DNA of 64,000 nucleotides, taken from NCBI RefSeq assembly GCF_037042905.1, contig NC_087248.1, positions 813,501 to 877,500 on the forward strand, read 5' to 3'. This document shows, in pieces, positions 1 to 12,775 of this stretch. Source of the stretch: Lytechinus pictus. Its lineage: Eukaryota; Echinodermata; Echinoidea; Temnopleuroida; Toxopneustidae. Position numbers and translations under genes: made by a program. The stretch's first letter is position 1. Every line of letters starts with the position of its first letter. The notes beneath the pieces were generated by a model, which was not told the DNA's origin, made no database searches, and was given only the letters and a program-made list of their open reading frames with translations.

Positions 1-640
1 CAAATCCCTTGGATATAAAGAAATTTCATACATGTCGACATGGTGCTGGTATTAATTTTTTAATAGTTTAATATGACTAATTAATCATATATAATCATGC
101 AAGGATACTTACATGTACAGTACACTGACTTTGCAATCATGATCCATGAAGAGAGGAATATACCTTGATACTTCCAGAATGATTGTAAATTATTCCAGTG
201 GCGCGAGGCCCTTTCAGATTCATCACAACTGTTCTTTTGGAAAATGAAAAACGCCAAAATTTGTCACGTCTCCCACGTATTAAATGCTCACATGACTGCT
301 TTAGTGATCAGTATTTTTATAGATGAAGGGCCTTATAATATATACTTTAAAGGAGCAATTATTTGATATAACCAGCATAAAACCTGTCAATAGAATGATT
401 TAAAACCTATTTACGTGTAAACAGCCTAGAGACACCCAAAATGCGGGATATATCGATGTAGTAAAACAAAATAATGACATCCAAAGTACAGAAAATAAAA
501 ATTAAGAGTACTATTAAACTACGAATGGTACATAAAACAGAGTCCAAATAATTGCATTGCGATTAGACTAGTTTGTAATCATGCCAGAAGAGTGAAACGC
601 ATAACCATGAAGCAATAATATTTTTGCACTTACTAACCCC
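1..640. other. Intergenic, no gene seen
   Basis: AT-rich sequence without a convincing open frame, splice pattern or recognisable repeat. It ends at a poly-C run near 639-651. Confidence 0.5.
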
Positions 641-689
641 CCCCCCCCCCCTCGACCATGTTCTCAGGTGGATGGGAATTATTGTTTAT

Positions 690-840
690 GCAGTGAATAG
701 TATAGAAATATTCAATGTTGATGAGTGCGATCATTCCGAATTATTGCATGAGTGTGCAAGTTGAAAAACGCGAAGCGGAGTTGAATAGACTATTCGAAAC
801 GTCGCACGAATACAACATTGAATATTTGTTTTATACACCG
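690..840. repeat. Short foldback repeat
   Basis: The segment AAATATTCAATGTTG near 707 is answered by its complement CAACATTGAATATTT near 815-829. Between them lies GC-richer sequence (ACGCGAAGCGGAG, CTATTCGAAACGTCGC). The layout resembles a small non-autonomous DNA element. No coding capacity is seen. Confidence 0.45.
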
Positions 841-1273
841 ATAGCTTGCACTTACATGTAAGACTAGATCTCGATAGACTAGATACATAGGTTTAGTCTA
901 TGAATAACGCGCGTTAGGTCTTATTTTGCTTACAATGTTGTCTTTTGAGCGTCAGTAGATTTACTCCAGTAATCCCAGGAGAGTCAAGTACTTTCAACAT
1001 AGATCATTGAAGTCCAATTTTTGAACGAATTCCATAAAACCCAGAAGAAAATCCAGAAGATACGCAGCCGTACCCTGGGAATAATTTACTTAGTAACGTA
1101 CGTACGCGCACTGTGTTCAGCTTAGCAACGTGTATGCGCAGTGCTACGAACATCGGTCAGAGATACGAAAACGGGATTACGCGCGTATACCGCTAATTCG
1201 CTTAACGTGCACGGGGCATGCCCATGGGTTCAGTGTGCCCAGGGATCTTGCAGTACTGGCTCATTTACTTCAG

Positions 1274-1297
1274 CGTGCTATAGTCGACTATAGCACG
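1274..1297. repeat. Perfect 24-nt palindrome with echoes
   Basis: A perfect palindrome centred on GTCGAC, with arms reading CGTGCTATAGTC. Partial copies (TTCGACTATAGCACG and GCGTACTATAGC) follow within 55 bases, so this is a cluster of related CTATAG palindromes and not one chance site. Confidence 0.7.
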
Positions 1298-1386
1298 AGC
1301 GTGCAATATTCGACTATAGCACGGTTAGCATATCTTAGCGTACTATAGCTGATTCCTCTGAATGTCATGTGACACGCGGCTTTCAT

Positions 1387-1427
1387 CCAATCAGCTGTCA
1401 ATGATCTATCCATGTGTTGTATAAAAG
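1387..1427 (+). promoter_or_regulatory. CCAAT box plus TATA box
   Basis: CCAAT at 1387-1391 is followed by TATAAAAG at 1420-1427. The first ATG of the decayed transposase-like frame is only about 18 bases after the TATA element. This would give almost no 5' leader if transcription starts at the usual distance. Confidence 0.45.
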
Positions 1428-1444
1428 TGGATGATTTGGTTGTG

Positions 1445-1572
1445 ATGAACGACAAATTTAACATTTTGAAGGCTTTTCATGTCGCATATGATGATGGTGC
1501 TATTAGAAGTTGATGGTTTCATTGTCTTATACCCGTTTATTCACAAGCTTACGGCATGGAATATGAGCTCTT
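1445..1572 (+). pseudogene. Decayed Harbinger-like transposase N-terminus
   Basis: The frame opens MNDKFNILKAFHVAYDDGAI and hits a stop after 23 codons. One frame over it continues EVDGFIVLYPFIHKL before a second stop. From memory, this resembles the start of cnidarian and echinoderm Harbinger-like transposases (AFYVAYDDG followed by an acidic EF.LLY stretch), so I read it as one gene start carrying a frameshift. No catalytic region follows. The assignment rests on a short match. Confidence 0.35.
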
Positions 1573-2984
1573 GAAGAATATGCCTTTATAAAACGTTGTA
1601 AACGTCTCCCCCCCCCCCCCCCTGTTCCATAGATGCAGGCTGTGTTACAGTGGAAAACACTCCATCCCTCGTATAGGACGTTAAATGGAAGTCCTGGGTA
1701 GAGGAGAGTCACCACCTTTGCACGTTATTAATCAACTGCAATATTCGTATATTTAGTAAGAGTAGGGGAAACCCCTGTGAAATGGCCCGCCTGCACCCCC
1801 CCCCCCCCCATCTGTTATATCGGGAGGAGAGACTTACGGGTCACAATGATTCCGTTTGCTTTTCGTCTCCCAGGCACATTTGAAGCAAAAAAAATAATAC
1901 AGTAATGATAATAATAATAATAAAATAATATAATGAAGTATCCGATAAATATTAGAATAATCCTTTAAGAAAATGTACAAGGAATTTGGAATGTGTTAAT
2001 AGCAAATAAGAAATATAATGATGATGTTCCTTCTGAGATTGACAGTGGAATAATGAATGATTATATTTCCAATGTCGGTAAGAAGATGATGAAGCCTTAC
2101 ACTCATCATACTATTGGATGGAAGCACCCAGAATGTTTATATGAATTTATGTTTACAGATATTAACCTGATGAGGTCCTTAAATTACTAATTAACTGAAA
2201 TTATTTTTTAAGAACTCATCAATTATTTTCTTGATCATGACCTTTTTATCGTCGATCGCTTTGCTTTCTTTCCAAATCATTCTATAGTTTCTTGTTTACA
2301 TAGGGTCGTCGACGACTGGAGGTATGACGCATTTAACGAACATGAAATTAATGGAGCAAAATCACCTTTTCATTAGAATCTAACTTTGAAATATTTTTTG
2401 ACACTTTTCTTGACACAGTAAATAAAATCATATCTTAAACTTTCTTTTTCGTTTTTGGTTGTAGAAATTTTGGGGGCCATGGCCCAACCATTCCATCTGT
2501 ACGCCAATGCTATATGGGATGGGTCTGGGACGGAGACCTCTTGATTTCAAAGCCATTTTTAACCTTACAGATCTGCAAATTGCCGCTATTTTAATCAAAT
2601 CGCCGGTATATACAGTATATAGCTTTTACACAACATTAATTCAACGCAGTCGCGTAATGAACCAAACATTTTTAGGGGACACAATGTAGCAATGGGGGAA
2701 AATTTGTAAAAAGTCGCCAGCGAGCGAAGCGAGCCCGAAAAAATGGCATTTTGAAATGAAATTCAAATTGTGTGACAGATAATGTCATATATGTCTAGAA
2801 CAGAGCCATTATATCAATGGCTCTGAATAGATCCATCCGTCTATTTTTATGTGCATGTTTATATATGTATATTTAATCTCATATCTTGTGCAATGAATTT
2901 TATTGTGATTTTTATAAATAAACAAAAGCGAACCCAACCAAATTTTGTCCATTATATTCAGCATATAACGCATTTCATTGTTTC
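1573..2984. other. Intergenic repeat debris
   Basis: Contains poly-C runs near 1608-1622 and 1796-1810 and an AT microsatellite near 1905-1935. A short frame at 1993-2190 (MNDYISNVGKKM) vaguely recalls LINE-encoded proteins. A single GCGAGCGAAGCGAGC motif near 2718 is shared with the array at 53-54 kb. No gene can be supported. Confidence 0.4.
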
Positions 2985-4930
2985 CATTCATTTCAATTCA
3001 ATATCAATTCAATTCATTTATTCAATTCCAATAAAACTTACACATATCATACAATTGCGTAAAAAGAAAACTTGAGCAGTGAAAATTTTTAAATATAATA
3101 TTAAAATACGATATATAATATAAAAAGAACACATCATTATTGGAATAGGGCGGTCATAAAAAACCAAAAGGAATTGTCTGGATAACCACCCTTGATAACA
3201 TAGTATAGAATTAGATTAAATCAATTTATAAATCATATTTAATAAAGAAAATTTATGAATAGGTAATGGGCATATAATTTTATAATGAAAACAAAGCAGA
3301 ACACAACAAGATACAAAGACCGCACAAACCCAAAACAATAACAGGCAGTGCAGTAAAGACAGAATTTAAGTACTAGTGATTAAATAAAATTTCAATTTTC
3401 TTTTGAAAGCATACATTGAGTTGAGAGACTTTATTGCAATGGGGAGATTATTCCACACGACTGGTGCATGATGTCTAAATGAAAATGATACATAATTTTT
3501 ATTAACAGTCCACAAATGATATTTATTTTTATTTCTTGTGTTATAATCATGCACAGATGAATTTACAATAAGCATCGAAGATAAAGATTCATGAAGTAAA
3601 TTGTGTTTATGTTTGAAAAGTAATATTGCACAGTGATATGAATTCAGTTGAAATACAGTAAGAATATTGAATTTGATAAATAATTCTTTTGAATGGGCTA
3701 ATCTAGATGAGAATGTACATTTTGTAACATATATATTGGGTTCAATTTAGTTGGATATGTGTTAGCCCATACTACATTGCAATGAGATATATAAGGTAAT
3801 ATAAGAGTATTATACAGAGTAAAAAGAATATTTTGGGGTAAAAATATGCTGAGTTTGCGGATGATACCAACGTTTTTTGAAATTTTGTTTGTGATATCTA
3901 AAATGTGATTTTTCCATGAAAGTTTTTCATCAATTATGACACCTAGAAGTTTTAAATGAGCTACACGTTTAATATTATGATTGTTCATTTTGATGTGTAA
4001 AAAATCTGAAGTATTTTGAGAAGTATTATTGAGAGAGAAATATATATAATTTGATTTATCCATATTTAAAGATAGTTTATTAGAATGAAACCAGTCAGTT
4101 ACGTTTTTTAGCTCAGTGTTTATAACATTATTTAAAGATAGTATTGAATCATCAGAAATTAATATGTTGGTATCATCCGCAAAAAGTAGAAACTTTAATT
4201 TATTTGTACAGTTCGGTAGGTCATTTATGAATATTAAAAATAATAGTGGCCCAAGGATTGATCCCTGTGGCACGCCACACAAAACATTCAAAGGTTCAGA
4301 TAAAACATTGTTATAAAACACATATTGTAATCGGTTTGATAAGTAACTTTTGAACCAGAGCAGCGGAAGACCCCTCTTTCCATAGTACTGTAACTTACGT
4401 AATAAAATAGTAAAATCAATGCAATCAAAAGCTTTACTGAGATCTAAAAATATTCCAATTGTATGGTGCTTCGTATTCAATGAGTTAATTATATAATCAT
4501 GTAAATTGATAACTGCCATTTCAGTTGATACATTTTTTTAAAAACCAAACTGATTATCATTTAAAAGAGAATTGATACATAGAAAATCATATAATCGATT
4601 ATATACAGTTCTCTCAAGAATTTTTGAGAAAAATGGGAGCAAAGAAATTGGACGATAGTTAGAAATATCATGTAAATCATTTTTTTTTATATACAGGAAT
4701 CACTTTGGAAATTTTTAATTTGGAAGGAACTATACCAGATGATAATGACAAGTTAAATATGTGACATAATGGTTTAGAAATGAGTATAACTGTTTTTTTA
4801 ATGACTATGGGACTTATACTATCGATTCCACAGCTTCTACTATTTTTCATTTTTTTAAACAATATCAAGTATTTCATTCTCAGTTGCCTCCTATATTTTG
4901 TTTTATTTACCCTTGGATGTGGAACCAAGA
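2985..4930 (-). mobile_element. 5'-truncated CR1/Jockey-type LINE
   Basis: On the minus strand the reverse transcriptase domain is almost readable. From about 4875, GIDSISP and SKVIPVYKKK lead to NYRPISLLPFFSKILER (about 4600-4660) after a frameshift in an A run. An in-frame stop (QFGF*) near 4540 comes before the long frame 4519-3698. That frame holds motif A (LDLSKAFDCID), motif B (GVPQGSILGPLLF), the catalytic FADD and the thumb-side LGVIIDEKLSW. The C-terminus (RHHAPVVWNNLP) lies at 3366-3575 in another frame. The 3' end falls near 2985-3030 in AATTGAATTGAA-type repeats, typical of this class. The endonuclease half is missing and the 5' break abuts a poly-C run. It is dead but only lightly damaged. 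Confidence 0.85.
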
Positions 4931-5166
4931 CCCCCCCCCCCCCCCGCTCCCACTGTACGCCAGTGGTTAAACATAAAGCTAATGTAGGAAGGGTCCATAT
5001 AGGGGGTGGGGTGTTAAAGAGTCCTTTGAAAGTTGACAGATGAAACCCCTACTGAGTTGGGTCTTGGGGAAAGCCACCGCTAGCTTTGGAGATTTAGCCA
5101 AAAGTAATGATTGCGATCGTATTTGCATAAAACTTAGCAAGCTTATAACACATTTTCCCCGTTTTT

Positions 5167-7157
5167 GTCTCACCTGCATAGCAGAGTGAGACTATAGGCG
5201 CCGCTTTTCCGCCGCGGCGGCGCACAGTGGGCCAGAATGAGTTGAAAGTGCGCCAAAATTATATTCCGTGTTAGATTTTTACTTTAACATGTTGCTTTAG
5301 GGTAATTTGGGCCGTAGAATCGACTGAACATAATTTAAAGCCGATATGACGTCACCTTGATACCAAATTTTGATTGGCTACTTAAAACCTATCCGTGAAA
5401 AGACAAATTACGCTAAACAATGTGTAGTACATAAACTTTGTGTTATGTGCTACTTTAAGATTGACCAGAGTGAATAGTGGTTTATGATTCTCACATGCCT
5501 AAAAAGTGTGTATGAGATGCCGAAAATAATTTTATGGCATCAAAATGATCAATAATTAGATTTATAAAAAATAAAATAAGATCTGAAAAATATCAATCGT
5601 GCTTTATCAAGCTGTGTGGACTTATGTAAAACGCAGAGTATATATAACACCACGAATGTATCACTATGAGGAGGGGTTTTGGCTGAAATTATTCTACAAG
5701 TAAGTTTTATCTCTGGAAGAGTTGTGGGTATAGCCCTTATTCGCGTTAGCAACCTTTATTTTGTTTATATTATGCCCAGAATTCATGTCATGTCACAGTC
5801 ATGGAATGGAAGGGGAATCGATCGTCCTCGCCGTGCAAAAGCGAACGGCAATGTACACCCATACGGTGCGCTACGATGACTGCGCGGTATAAAAATGACA
5901 GTTTTTAACAGGTTTTTGGGGTGTTGTGTCAAGTAAAATCGGCTCTAACATGAAAACGGGCAAAAACGGGCAGCTAAATTTGGTATCGACTTAAAGCTGA
6001 GACATCAGAGAGAATGATGCCCATAGAATTTAGACGGAAATCCACGGAAATCTAAACGTTTCTAATGTAAATGCAAAAAACATGGATTTTCAGTCTATTT
6101 CGAGGAATAATCATCCTATAAACCTCCCGAAAGGTGTCTTTTATCTACTTTGAACCCTTTCACACGAAAAAAGAATAAATCAGGATTATGTGGGAGTCAT
6201 TTCAGATTCCTACATGAAAAACCTCCTGTGAAATGGCCTGTTTTTCAACTAGGTTGTCATATACGCGACATTTCGCAAAATGTCACATTTTACGATTTGA
6301 GGTAGGAAATTAACCACCTTTATGCAAATTCCGGAATGAAATATTTTGCTGGAGTATTCTTCAAAGTGTTATCTCTCAGCTGGGCATGACAAAAATTAAA
6401 AATCTGAAATTGCCCAAAATGACTTTTGGCGCACTTTTGTTTCGCCCCGGCCCACTGTGCAGCGTCAACATCAAATCTTAACCAAAGGTTAAGTTTTCTA
6501 AATGACAGCCTAATTTAGAAAGTATATAAACCTAGTTCATAAAACTTGGCCATAAAGGTAATCAAGTATTACCAAACATCCTGCCTGAGTTTCATATCAC
6601 ATGACCAAGGTCAAAGGTCATTTAGGGTCAATGAACTTAGACCATGGCGGGGGAATCAACATCAAAATCTTAACCTAAGGTTAAGTTTTTGAAATGTCAT
6701 CATAACTTAGAAAATATATAGACCTAGTTCATGAAACTTGGACATAAGGTTAATCAAGTATCACTGAACATCCTGCATGGGTTTCACGTCACATGACCAA
6801 GATCAAAGCTCATTTAGGGTCAATGAACTTTGGCCGAATTGGGGGTATTTGTTGAATTACCATTATAACTTTGAAAGTATATTGGTCTAGTTCTTAAAAC
6901 TTAAACATAAGAGTAATCAAGTATCACTGAATATCCTGTCCACATATTATGTCACATGACCAAGGTCAAAGGTCAATGAACTTTGGCCATGTTGGGGGTA
7001 TTTGTTGAATTACCATCATATCTCTGTAAGTGTATTGGTCTAGTTCATAAAACGTGGACATAAGACTAACCAAGTATCACTGAACATCTTGTGCGAGTTA
7101 TAGTAGTTTTCAAAGTCAGCACTGCTGCTATATTGAATCGCGTGATGCAGGTGAGAC
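5167..7157. mobile_element. DNA element with GTCTCACCTGCAT ends, interrupted
   Basis: The ends are inverted: GTCTCACCTGCAT at 5167 and ATGCAGGTGAGAC ending at 7157. Without the element nested inside, the host is about 750 bp. Its body is made of diverged tandem units of roughly 120-150 bp. Each unit carries 'catgaccaaggtcaaaggtc', a CCTTAGGTTAAG block and 'tcaagtatcactgaacatcc'. A second copy in the opposite orientation is at 42770-44001. There is no transposase frame, so the element is non-autonomous. Confidence 0.75.
5223..6459. mobile_element. Nested DNA element with CACAGTGGGCC ends
   Basis: CACAGTGGGCC at 5223 is matched by GGCCCACTGTG ending at 6459. The similarity continues inward (AAAGTGCGCCAAAA against its complement). 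It splits the GCC/GGC-rich start of the surrounding element, which is continuous in the sister copy near 43940. No long frame is present in its 1237 bp, so it is non-autonomous. Confidence 0.75.
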
Positions 7158-7189
7158 CGCCAGAGGCATTCCACTTGTTTTTATTATCA

Positions 7190-7575
7190 AGCCTTGGCAG
7201 AATGGTCTTCTTATTAAATTCTTCTTTCTTTTTTTTTGGTACCTTTTCTTTGTTTTCCAATTTCGCTTTTGGCTCATTCCATCCTTCCTTCATTTCCCGT
7301 TTTGTTTGCAATTTTGGCATCTTTTAATTCATTTCCCGTTCTTAATCATGTTAATGTACTAGTAGGGCTATTTCGGAATGGATGGTTCTTTCTTACATGT
7401 TCGTAATTTTCCCACTTTCCTTCCGTTTTCAATTTTTAATGCTTTTTTTGTCTTCTTTTCACCTCTTCCCTTTCCTTCCCCCCCCCCCCCCTTTCCTCTT
7501 TTCCCCTTTCCCCTTCTTTTCCCCTCCCTTTTCTCTTTTCCTGTTTATATTTTCATTTTCCCGGTAAAATCCGCC
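7190..7575. repeat. Polypyrimidine tract
   Basis: Nearly 380 bases dominated by C and T on the plus strand, including a C run near 7479-7491 and CCCCTTTCCCCTTC blocks. The overlapping plus-strand frames rich in Phe, Pro and Leu are composition artefacts. Confidence 0.75.
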
Positions 7576-7582
7576 ATGGATG

Positions 7583-8095
7583 TAAAATAAGAAAGTTATG
7601 ACATTTTAAAGTTTCGCTTACTTTTAACAAAACAGTGTTATTCACAACTCAGTGACATGCAAATGAGACAGACGATGATGTCCCCGACTCACCATTTCTT
7701 TTTTTTTATTGTTTGAATTATACAATATTTATTTTCTTACAGATTTGACAATAAGGACCAACCTGACTGAATCATATAGTATTAAGCAAAGGCTAATTCT
7801 ACATGTTCAGGGAAGAATTAATCGTTGTTTCATGATAATGAGGAGAACATTTAGAATATTTCATATTTCAGATAATAAAATACAAAATAAATAGTGAGTG
7901 GGTGACGTCATCCCTTTTTGCATATCGAACAGGATGTGCATATTATTGTTTTATTGAAACTAAGTGAAACTTTAAAATGTCATAACTTTCTTATTTTACA
8001 TCGGATTTTGATTAAATATTCAGTGTTATATATGCTTGTTAGATTTTTTTCTCTTTTTATTCAAATCAACTTTTTATTGAGGTGGACTTGTCCTT
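7583..8095. repeat. Foldback repeat, left-truncated copy
   Basis: Shares GATGTAAAATAAG, TATGACATTTTAAAG, ATGCAAATGAG and the terminal GGTGGACTTGTCC with the fuller copy at 52006-52588. The two halves are partly inverted copies of each other. The left terminus is missing and abuts the pyrimidine tract. Confidence 0.65.
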
Positions 8096-8227
8096 TAATA
8101 AAATCTGGCCAGAAGAGCGGATATTTCTTTGCGGGACTTATTCAGTAATCAGATCAGACAGATATAATGGGGACTATAAGGACTTACTAACTACATGAAC
8201 TAGTATTTTATGACATATTGCTCTTTT

Positions 8228-8720
8228 GTACCAATGCAAGTGCGACACGGGCGTTACGGGCTCTTTACCGAATAGTACGCACGATAAGTATGGCTGCGCT
8301 GTTTTGCACTATTTGTGTTTTTCTTATACCTTTTTCAGGCAGGCCATACAAAAGTGAATTGCTAAAGCCAATTTTGGAAGAAGCAAAAGCGTGAATCAAC
8401 TTTTCAGTGATCTAATTTCGAATTTTTGCAATTATTCTCAATGAACACATTGCAGATTGAGTCATAATCCTAACATGTTCTTTTAATTGAAGGTGCTGAT
8501 CCATGTGAACGCCAAGGTTGAGTGCTTTGGTTGTCTCGTGTACACCCAACCCATCTATTTCAATACAAGCTGGTGTAAAAGCAGGATTAAACCTAAATGA
8601 AAAAAATGAATCACTTCAGCCTTCTGTGTGTTAATTTTCAAACTATTTCTTCGGGCCCAGGACTGGACTTCAGCAAGACAAACATTCATCCTGCTTGTAG
8701 CACTCTCATGTGGTTTGAAT
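8228..8720 (-). pseudogene. LINE reverse transcriptase C-terminal relic
   Basis: Minus-strand translation gives CLAEVQSWARRNSLKINTQK, then IDGLGVHETTKALNLGVHMD, then a stretch ending SNSLLYGLPEKGI and IVQNSAAILIV. This is the typical order after the catalytic motif of CR1/L2 elements (KT.V, LGV.LD, NSLLYGLP, LQ.VQNAAARL). Stops interrupt it. No 3' tail is recognisable. Confidence 0.7.
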
Positions 8721-9136
8721 TAGATACGACGAAAGTTGGGTTCTTGAAAATGAAGAGATGCTAAAATGATATATGAATCTATCATTTGCATGCCGAGTGG
8801 ATAAAGCAGTCTTCATGTTCATGATGATCTTAATTAGGGGTGTAGATGTTTGAATAGGTTGCTTGTGATTTAAATCTGAAGATTAAAGTAAAACTATACC
8901 GATGCTTATGCATTACATGCATGATCAGTGATTTTTTTTCCCCTGGGTGGTACTATTTCTACTGCCTGTTCTGATTACAAGATTTGTTTTTAACATGGGC
9001 AGGAGCGAGAGACAACCTGGATGTGTTGATTTCCAGTTCCTCTATGCATATTCGTCCAATTGCCAACTCGTCTACTATCATTTGGTATTCTGTCAGTTTG
9101 TCCACCATGCACAGGGACTTATGCCAATTCTCTAAT
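8721..9136. other. Intergenic, no gene seen
   Basis: AT-rich sequence between the LINE relic and the next repeat. Overlapping short frames on both strands near 8950-9270 lack any family signature. Confidence 0.4.
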
Positions 9137-9679
9137 AACCCCCGGGGGGGGGGGCACTTACGAGTGGATACCATGCGCGACCATGGGGTCTCGAAAAACA
9201 CCCTAAACACGTATTTTCCATATTCTGAAAATGCACCCCTTAATAAGTATCGGCGTGTGAAACCCTACCCTTAACAAGAATTGGAAACAAAACGATACTC
9301 TTGGCAAGTATTCCCTGAAATGAACCTCTAAACAAGTACAGCAATATTTTATTGTTATGTCACGGGTGCGTCGGTCGTCGGTTTTACCTTTACACATCAT
9401 ACGGCCCCACCTTGCACATCTCGCGCAAATCGGACTCTAAACGCGTAGTGTTGGGGCAAAAAGGACATCCTCTATAAAACATTTTAATTTTGTTTTATCA
9501 TCCCCGCAAATTTGACCCTAAACACGTAGCTTTCCTAGCGAAATAGATACCCTTTTTTCGTTATTTTTGTGTTTTTGACACCCTTATCACGTTACGTACG
9601 CAAAGTGCCCTATGTTGAAAAAGACATCCTTTTTACGTTTTTTTTTTTTTGGTCGCGCATGGTATCCACTCGTCAAGGT
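9137..9679. repeat. Non-autonomous repeat with GTGGATACCATGCGCGACC ends
   Basis: A G run followed by GAGTGGATACCATGCGCGACC near 9160 is answered by GGTCGCGCATGGTATCCACT ending about 9670. Between the ends are repeated 'taaacacgta' and 'acaccctta' phrases. The outer G/C run expected on the right is absent. The CACTG element begins six bases beyond and may have removed it. Confidence 0.6.
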
Positions 9680-10884
9680 AACTACACTGTAAAAAGTTTA
9701 CTGTAGATTTTACAGTAAATTACTGGCAACTCTGCTGCACGGTAATTTACTGTAATTTTTATTTTACAGTAAGCTACTGTAGTTTCGTCCTACAGTAAAT
9801 TACTGTAAATTTGAACTAGCTACAGGAAAATACCGTGAAAAGTGCTGTAGCTTACTGTAAAATTTACCAAATTTTAGAATTGTTGCTACTGTAAATTTGG
9901 TTAAATTACAGTAAACTACTGTAAATTTCCCTTGCATTACAGTGAGGTACTGTACACTTCCTACAGTAAAATGCTGTACACCTTCCCAATTTACCCCCAG
10001 TACTGTACACTCCCTACAGTAATTTACTGTAAATTGACCCCATTTACAGTATGTTTTACTGTAATTGGCACAACTTCCAATGACAAAAATACACTTGAGT
10101 AAAACTTTTGAATGAAACTTTGAAGTCTTTATTGCATCAACATGCAGTAGAACTGACAATGCCATATTTCACAAACAGTACAATTTTTGTAAGGATCATG
10201 GGCAAAATGCTGGCAAGTAGAATGTGTTGCATAATCAAATTTCAAAGATGACAATTATACAGAAACTATGTACACAGAAATGTCCTAAGAATGCTGATGT
10301 TCATTACAGACCTGTTCACTAATGAAGTCAAATTTCATGAATACTTTGTTCCTCTGGATTTGGTAATAGGTAATTACCATGTACTGAATGGTATTACAAT
10401 AAGTGGCATCCTTTTTGCATGCATAAACTCTTTATGTATTTGTTGGACCTGTCAGAGCAAGCAACAAAGGTTGTAAGAACAACCATAAAATTTGGTTGGT
10501 GTTACTTTATCTGCTGTTTGCAATTCAGTTGACTTAAACATTTTGTAAATAAATCTATTCAACAAGTAAAATTCACCTTGCATGCATTAAAGTAGTTGTA
10601 ATTGCTAACCTTACACAAACTTTCAGGCTACTGTATATTAAATGAGAGTACATTAATGAACAGGTGTGTTTTAAAGCAATCCATTTACATGAAGGGTACC
10701 ATAATCATTCAAATATTCAGTCATAACCCATTAGAATCAATTACAAGTGAAAGCAATTTTTCACTTATGCAACTACTGCCTGAAATAATGGCAAACTTTC
10801 AATTTCTTTAAGAAAACAAATCTGACTAAAGTGAACTTCCTTCTAGGAGGGCTTGTCTCAGCTGACCTTGGATGAACACTGGAT

Positions 10885-10897
10885 GAACATACACACG

Positions 10898-10929
<32 letters not shown>

Positions 10930-10935
10930 CACAGA
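10885..10935. repeat. CA microsatellite
   Basis: About 50 bases of alternating CA with a few CG interruptions, inside the CACTA-like element. Confidence 0.9.
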
Positions 10936-12279
10936 CTCTCTATCTCTTACATCCACATATCCGTAGTAACACGCAAAATGCTTACTCCATGGTAACCTGA
11001 CGACAATGCTTCTACCAGAAGAAAACTGAATTTTTAAGTGAAACTTCTCACTTATGAGTAATTTTACATGTATACTATTAATTGATAAAAAATTAAGTGT
11101 ATGTCAACTTCTTATATATACATATTCCCAAAAATCTTATTAAGACAGAAAACCTTATTCAATCCTATATCAAAATAATGAATAGTCCTAAACACACACT
11201 GAACCAATAATTTATATTACAAGCATACAAATACATTAACTGCCATGAATACATTAAATTGTGACAATAATATTACATTGCATACAATATTCCTCACAAA
11301 TAAAGTTTCTTATAACAGTACTATCAATTTGATATTGAAACTGGCAAGAAAGAACCCGAATGAGAGTATTGCTACCATTGCAAATACATGTACTTAATAT
11401 TTACATGAATATTTGACGAACAAACATGTACAAATATGACCTCCAATTTTGCCAAAGTAATGTTTGTACTGTGACACTTGAACAGCTGCGAAAGTGAAAG
11501 TATGAAAATGTTATAATTCTGTGAACAACAAAATACAATGTAGTAAATCCTCAGTAATCATAATGAAGAAAAATGTCAATCTGTGAGAAGTATCTACAAT
11601 TTTCAAATTTTTCTGTACTACATCATGCAAATCTGCTATTTTGAGAAACTCTTGAAATGTAATCAAAATGTCACATGCTTTTTCATTTGAGGAATTTCTG
11701 ATACATTTAATATCCTTTTCTGACTATAAGAAAACAAAAAATTGCTACATCACCTTAAGATTTCCTGAATTTCTTGATATAATTTGGTCCTCTTTACAAA
11801 AATGGCTAACAGTCAGCCATGCATGATATGCAATAATGGAGATCACTGTGTCATTCATGTAATAATAATATAATAATAATCTCACTCCACCTTGGTAGGC
11901 TGTGTTAAAGCCCCATACATTACAGAAGTTTACATCGTTCTCAGTAAACAGCTTATTGCAATATTTGTCAACATCTTGATGACCAAGCGCTTACTACGCA
12001 GTATAAATATATACATATATATATAATGTAGCACAATGTTGAAATCGAAATTGATTTACAGCAATGTTAATCCTAACTAAAGATGAATTTTCGACCACGA
12101 ATGTTGGAAATAGATGCCTCCGCTACTGCCATACCAGAAATATATTTCCTAGTTTTTATTTCCATAAAGAAAAAAAAAAAACCCTCAAGACCTTTGATCT
12201 TGTGACTTCAAAATCTAGTCAGATAACTGTTTCTCAAAAAAGCAAATATATGCATTTGATTGAATCCAGAGAGCTTGAG

Positions 12280-12775
12280 ATTTGACTTTCAGACCCAAAA
12301 TCTTAATAGATCATTGTCACTTGTATATGCACAAATGAGCGAAGTTTGAAGTTGATTCGTCAAATGGTTTGGAGTTATTGCGAGAACGGTATATGTTATA
12401 TGTACTTTATTGTATTCAATGACCTTGACTTTTGACCTTGAGACCCCAAAATCTGAACAGATCATTGTTACTTTAACATATACACACGAGACAAGTTTGA
12501 AGTTGATCTATCAAAGGGTTTTGGAGTTATTGTAAGAATGGTCTATTTCTTATGTATTTTAGTGAATTCTATGACCTTTGACCTTTGGACCCAAACACTT
12601 ATCAGCTCATTGTCGCCCAGATATGTATCCTCAAGTCAAAAAGTATGAAGTTGACCTGTTGACCGGTTTTTAAGTTATCGCGAGAACGAAAGTGGGACAG
12701 ACGGACCGACGGACAACACAAAAACATAATGCCTCCGACACCACCTTTGGTGGGCGGAGGCATACAAACAGTGTG
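12280..12775. repeat. Tandem ~125-bp repeat with TGACCTTTGACCT
   Basis: Three diverged units each contain 'aagtttgaagttgat', 'gttattgcgagaacg' and a CCTTGACTTTTGACCTTGAGACC-type block; the last has a perfect TGACCTTTGACCT at 12572-12584. The right part (CAGACGGACCGACGGAC, then ATGCCTCC...GGTGGGCGGAGGCAT) is an inverted GGCGGAGGC-type end. It resembles a dispersed marine-invertebrate repeat I know only from memory. Confidence 0.65.

Noticed and set aside
9800-10165. 121-codon minus-strand frame
   Set aside because: It lies across the subterminal ACAGTAA repeats; its repeated FTV.Y pattern comes from the repeat itself.
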